Below are positions 44,694-47,184 of a stretch of 47,184 nt of DNA, piece after piece. Positions within the stretch are counted from its first letter, which is position 1. Each line of letters opens with the position of its first letter. The stretch is taken from the NCBI RefSeq assembly GCF_011320115.1, contig NZ_JAANOZ010000018.1, positions 1-47,184 on the forward strand, given 5' to 3'. Under the pieces are notes generated by a model. It had not been told where the DNA came from and ran no database searches. It saw nothing but the letters and a program-made list of their open reading frames with translations. This DNA comes from Croceibacterium segetis. GTDB lineage: Bacteria > Pseudomonadota > Alphaproteobacteria > Sphingomonadales > Sphingomonadaceae. A program made the translations under genes and the position numbers.

Positions 44694-45154
44694 ACGCCGT
44701 CTCCCAGCCACGCCATCAGCGCGTCGCGCCCGCGCACCAGCCGCGAGTTGAGCGTGCCGACAGGGCAACCGACGATCTCGGCGGCTTCCTTGTAGGAATA
44801 GCCTTCGACCATCACCAGTAGCACCGCCTCGCGTTGCTCGTCAGGCAATGTGCCCAGGCCGCGCTCGATCACCGAAAGCGTGACCGCTTCTTCCTGCCCG
44901 CCGCCGCCACCGACCGACAGGCCGGCTTCCTCGGCGACGAAGGTCTCGCCCCGGCGCGTCCTCGCGCGGCTTTCGTCGATCCAGATATTACGCATCATTC
45001 GGTACATCCAACTGTCCAGTCGCGTGCCCGGCTGCCACAAATCGCGCTTTTCGAGCGCGCGGATCACGGTCGCCTGGCACAAGTCGTCGCCGTCGGCGGG
45101 GTCGCGCGCCAGGCCCGCGGCGAAACGCCGCAGCCGGGGTAAGAGCGCCATCAC
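44690..45154 (-). CDS. ECF-type RNA polymerase sigma factor
   Basis: 154 residues. Region 2 is LLPRLRRFAAGLARDPADGD, DLCQATVIRALEKRDLWQPG and SWMYRMMRNIWIDESRA. Region 4 is LPDEQREAVLLVMVEGYSYK and EAAEIVGCPVGTLNSRLVRG. No region 3, so it is an ECF (group 4) factor. The first ATG/GTG/TTG codon of the frame is the GTG at 45154 (ATG next), but in-frame coding seems to extend nine codons upstream (IADDGFEQG) to an ATA at 45181 with GAGG six bases before it. The longer form would be closer to typical ECF N-termini. Operon with the anti-sigma. Confidence 0.9.
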   Translation of the reverse strand: MMALLPRLRRFAAGLARDPADGDDLCQATVIRALEKRDLWQPGTRLDSWMYRMMRNIWIDESRARTRRGETFVAEEAGLSVGGGGGQEEAVTLSVIERGLGTLPDEQREAVLLVMVEGYSYKEAAEIVGCPVGTLNSRLVRGRDALMAWLGDGV

Positions 45155-45198
45155 GCCTTGCTCGAAGCCGTCGTCGGCTATGACTTGCCTCGTTTCAT

Positions 45199-45225
45199 GG
45201 ATTAAACGGATGAGACCGTGCGTTT
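45199..45225 (+). promoter_or_regulatory. ECF-like promoter of the protease gene
   Basis: GGATTAAAC (45199-45207), 13 bases, CGTTT (45221-45225). Read as a -35 of GGATT and a -10 of CGTTT the gap is 17 bases, within the ECF range. Transcription would start near 45232, about 23 bases before the protease ATG. The same pattern stands on the opposite strand and again at 46531. Confidence 0.5.
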
Positions 45226-45230
45226 CATCC
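45204..45230 (-). promoter_or_regulatory. ECF-like promoter of the sigma/anti-sigma operon
   Basis: On the minus strand GGATGAAAC (45230-45222), 13 bases, CGTTT (45208-45204). It overlaps the plus-strand promoter almost completely because AAACG and CGTTT are each other's complement. It would give autoregulation of the sigma factor, with a start near 45197. Confidence 0.5.
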
Positions 45231-45254
45231 GTGCTTCATGCGAAATAGCAAGAG

Positions 45255-46496
45255 ATGTCGAGAATGCGTGCTCCCTTCACCCTGCTGACCGCCTGCGCGG
45301 TGCTGCTCACGGTCCCTGCCGCGGCGCAGCTGCTGCCGGGCGTCGGCGTGCCGCAATTGCCAGTGGTGGGGCCGGTCGCGCAAGGCCTCGAGCAGACACT
45401 CGACCGCCCGCTGCAAGACATTCGCCAGACCGCGCAGCAGCTGGTCGAGGCGCGCGCGGACCGCATCGCCGACCTGCTGCGGCGCCAGAGCGAATTCGTC
45501 GAACCCGATGCCAACGGCGAGCCGGCGGTGCGCGGCGAACTTCTGCTGGTCGATGCCGATGCGGCGACGCTCGGGGCTGTGCGCGCGGCGGGCTTTAGGG
45601 AAGCGGGCAGCGAACAACTTGGCTCGCTCGGAATAAGCGTCACCCGATTGCAGGTGCCGCGGGGCGCGTCGCTCGGCGAGGCGCAGCGGCACTTGCTGCG
45701 CGTGGCGCCCGCCGCCGAGATCGCCCCGGACAACCTGCATTTTCAGAGCGGCGGCACGGCGACGCTCGAAGTTGCGGCTGCCGCGGCCGTCGCGCCCGCG
45801 ACGATCGCCACTCCCGTGGGAGTGATCGACGGCGCTCCGGGCAAGGGCCAGCAAGTCGCCGCGCTGCGCGGCTTCGCCAAGGGCGCGCCGCTGGCCAGCA
45901 ACCACGGCAGCGCGGTCGTTTCGCTGCTGCAAGGCGCGGGCGCGCGCCGGGTGCTGGCGGCCGACGTCTATGGCAGCGATCCGGCGGGCGGCAACGCGCT
46001 CGCCATCGTTCGCGCGCTCGACTGGCTCGCCGGGGCCGGCGCGCGCGTGGTCTCGATCAGCCTGGTCGGTCCGCGCAACGCAGTGCTCGAGAAGGCGCTC
46101 GGAGCGCTGCAACGAAAGGGCATGATCGTGGTCGCCGCCGTCGGCAACGACGGCCCTGCCGCGCCGCCGTCCTATCCGGCGTCCTATCCCGGGGTACTGG
46201 CGGTCACCGGTGTCGATCGCCGCCAGCGCCCGCTGATCGAGGCTGGCCGCGCGCTGCACCTCGACTACGCCGCACCTGGAGCCGACATCCGTGGCCGCGA
46301 CAAGGCGGGGAAATGGGCCAGCCTGCGCGGAACCTCCTTCGCCGTCCCTCTCGTTGCCGCTCGCGCCGCGGCCGCGCTCGCCCGCGGCGGATCGTGGCGG
46401 GCGGCGCTCGACCGCGAAGCGGTGGACCTGGGGCCGCAGGGACCGGACGGGCAATTCGGCCGCGGGCTGCTTTGCCGCGAGTGTGCCCGCCGCTAG
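45255..46496 (+). CDS. Secreted subtilisin-like (S8) serine protease
   Basis: 413 residues. A signal peptide ends near AVLLTVPAAA (about residue 24). A helical prodomain-like region (about 35-75) and a small alpha/beta segment precede the protease. The S8 catalytic residues are Asp192 in VGVIDGAPG, His217 in SNHGSAVVSLL, the oxyanion Asn298 in VAAVGNDGP and Ser361 in RGTSFAVPLVAA. It is shorter than typical secreted subtilisins and ends in LLCRECARR with two Cys. The ATG at 45264 is a slightly better-spaced alternative start. It diverges from the ECF operon and shares its promoter element. Confidence 0.88.
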   Translation: MSRMRAPFTLLTACAVLLTVPAAAQLLPGVGVPQLPVVGPVAQGLEQTLDRPLQDIRQTAQQLVEARADRIADLLRRQSEFVEPDANGEPAVRGELLLVDADAATLGAVRAAGFREAGSEQLGSLGISVTRLQVPRGASLGEAQRHLLRVAPAAEIAPDNLHFQSGGTATLEVAAAAAVAPATIATPVGVIDGAPGKGQQVAALRGFAKGAPLASNHGSAVVSLLQGAGARRVLAADVYGSDPAGGNALAIVRALDWLAGAGARVVSISLVGPRNAVLEKALGALQRKGMIVVAAVGNDGPAAPPSYPASYPGVLAVTGVDRRQRPLIEAGRALHLDYAAPGADIRGRDKAGKWASLRGTSFAVPLVAARAAAALARGGSWRAALDREAVDLGPQGPDGQFGRGLLCRECARR

Positions 46497-46530
46497 CCGA
46501 ACCGGCTCGCAAAATTCTTTCCCATCGCGT

Positions 46531-46557
46531 GAATTAAACCGCTCGGGACATCCGTTT
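46531..46557 (+). promoter_or_regulatory. Third copy of the ECF-like promoter
   Basis: GAATTAAAC (46531-46539), 13 bases, CGTTT (46553-46557), with the same spacing as the two copies at 45199-45230. It stands 35 bases after the protease stop and 53 bases before the next ATG, so the downstream gene probably has its own sigma-dependent promoter. A weak stem AGCCG-AAC-CGGCT (46495-46507) overlaps the protease stop. Confidence 0.5.
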
Positions 46558-46610
46558 TCCTTTCGAACCGGCAGCAGACCCTGCCGGCGAATGGAAGAAG
46601 GAACCCAGTC

Positions 46611-47184
46611 ATGAAACGGATTTGGATCGCCGGATCGGCCATCGCTCTCATCGCCCTCCCGGCGCAAGCGCAGATTCTCGGCGGCGGCGGGGGACTTGGC
46701 GGCGTGCTCGGCGGCGCCGGCTCGGTCGGCGCGATGCCGTCGTTCCCCTCCCTCCCCGACCTGCCCAGCAATCCCACCGGCGGCACATTGGGTGCCACCG
46801 GCAGCGGCTCGGCCAGCGGCAACGGCTCGGCGCATGTCGACCACCACAGGGGCCATGTCGACGCAAGCGGAAACGGCAACGCCAGCGGCAACGGCGGCCT
46901 GAACGGCGTGCTCAACACCCCGGCGGGCAGCGCCAACGGCAGCGGCCGCGCGAGCGGCTCGGCATCGGGCGGCGGCTCGGCGTCGGCGGACCTGATCGGC
47001 ACCGACCAGCTTCGTTCGACCGCGCAAGGCGCCGTCGCGGGAGCGCGCGGAACCGCGCAGCAGGCGCGCGGCACGGCCTCGGGCCTCGCCGGAGGCGCCG
47101 GTTCGCTGGCCGGCAACGCCTCGGGCAGCGGCTACGGCGCCGCGAACGGCTCAGCCGGCTACGCGTCGGGCGCGCTCGCCGCGG
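46611..47184 (+). CDS. Secreted Gly/Ala/Ser/Asn-rich low-complexity protein, 3' end outside window
   Basis: 191 codons are present with no stop. A signal peptide (MKRIWIAGSAIALIALPAQA) is followed by QILGGGGGLGGVLGGAG, a Pro/Ser segment (MPSFPSLPDLPSNP) and then long runs built of SGNGSA, SGNGNASGNG, SANGSGRASGSASGGG type units. A short more ordered patch reads DLIGTDQLRSTAQGAVAGAR before another low-complexity stretch with SGYGAANGSAGYASG. The composition resembles surface, adhesin or matrix proteins, but no family was recognised. GAAGAAGGA precedes the ATG. An ECF-like promoter precedes it. Confidence 0.75.
   Translation, partial: MKRIWIAGSAIALIALPAQAQILGGGGGLGGVLGGAGSVGAMPSFPSLPDLPSNPTGGTLGATGSGSASGNGSAHVDHHRGHVDASGNGNASGNGGLNGVLNTPAGSANGSGRASGSASGGGSASADLIGTDQLRSTAQGAVAGARGTAQQARGTASGLAGGAGSLAGNASGSGYGAANGSAGYASGALAA

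Noticed and set aside
46495-46507. AGCCG-AAC-CGGCT stem as terminator of the protease gene
   Set aside because: Only five base pairs, overlapping the stop region, and no T-run directly after it.
46690-47184. Short repeated units as a possible CRISPR or tandem-repeat array
   Set aside because: The units are degenerate, keep a single reading frame and encode a Gly/Ala/Ser/Asn-rich protein behind a signal peptide.
1-47184. Mobile elements, att sites, tRNA or rRNA genes
   Set aside because: No transposase, integrase, flanking direct repeats or tRNA cloverleaf was found in the gaps; the accessory cluster therefore has no visible transfer machinery in this window.

Overview
The window is about 47 kb of GC-rich, gene-dense chromosome that fits an alphaproteobacterium of the order Sphingomonadales. 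The clues are the divergent pckA / chvI-chvG-hprK-rapZ-EIIA-HPr block, the hisG-hisD-nusB-thiL order, UrcA- and DUF6356-type small proteins, GTG starts with 4-base ATGA/GTGA overlaps, and a GTTC-N7-GTTC SOS box. I see no tRNA, rRNA, insertion sequence, prophage or CRISPR array, and no stretch of 300 bases without a gene.

Layout. (1) 1-6.8 kb: truncated pckA (minus) diverges from a signalling and carbon-control operon: two-component system ChvI/ChvG, a short HPr kinase, RapZ, a mannose-type EIIA, HPr and a SpoU-type rRNA methyltransferase. (2) 6.8-20.6 kb: housekeeping and envelope genes: a lipoprotein and RmuC, formate-tetrahydrofolate ligase, an L,D-transpeptidase, a cysteine-rich copper-binding protein, peptide deformylase, RecR, Fmt, TruA, a class A penicillin-binding protein and a DUF347 membrane protein. 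(3) 20.7-22.9 kb: a ribbon-helix-helix protein, a sensorless HWE/HisKA_2 kinase and CobS. (4) 22.97-32.03 kb: an accessory glutathione/detoxification cluster. An HxlR regulator diverges from a long, tightly packed plus-strand run of DUF899, VOC, DoxX, GST, DUF1428, VOC, VOC, RibD/DHFR-like, GST, SRPBCC, GST, GFA, DUF5990 and DUF6356 genes. An internal SOS box lies in front of the fourth GST of the region. (5) 32.0-34.5 kb: J-domain protein divergent from BolA-GST-pirin. (6) 34.6-44 kb: UrcA, DUF2332, hisG-hisD-nusB-thiL, a CrtR-like desaturase with a small membrane protein, proton-pumping pyrophosphatase HppA and thioesterase TesB. (7) 44.0-47.2 kb: an ECF sigma/anti-sigma pair divergent from a secreted subtilisin-like protease, followed by a secreted Gly/Ala/Ser/Asn-rich protein that runs off the window.

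The most interesting unit is the last. The gap between the sigma factor and the protease holds one near-symmetrical element that reads as the same ECF-like promoter on both strands (G-R-A-T-K-AAAC, 13 bases, CGTTT). A third copy with the same spacing precedes the Gly/Ala/Ser/Asn-rich gene. This suggests a compact autoregulated envelope regulon of sigma factor, membrane anti-sigma, exported protease and exported low-complexity protein. Second in interest are the SOS box inside the detoxification run and the position of that run between cobS and the J-domain/BolA genes, which I recall as neighbours in other alphaproteobacteria.

All calls come from reading the sequence; no database search was run.
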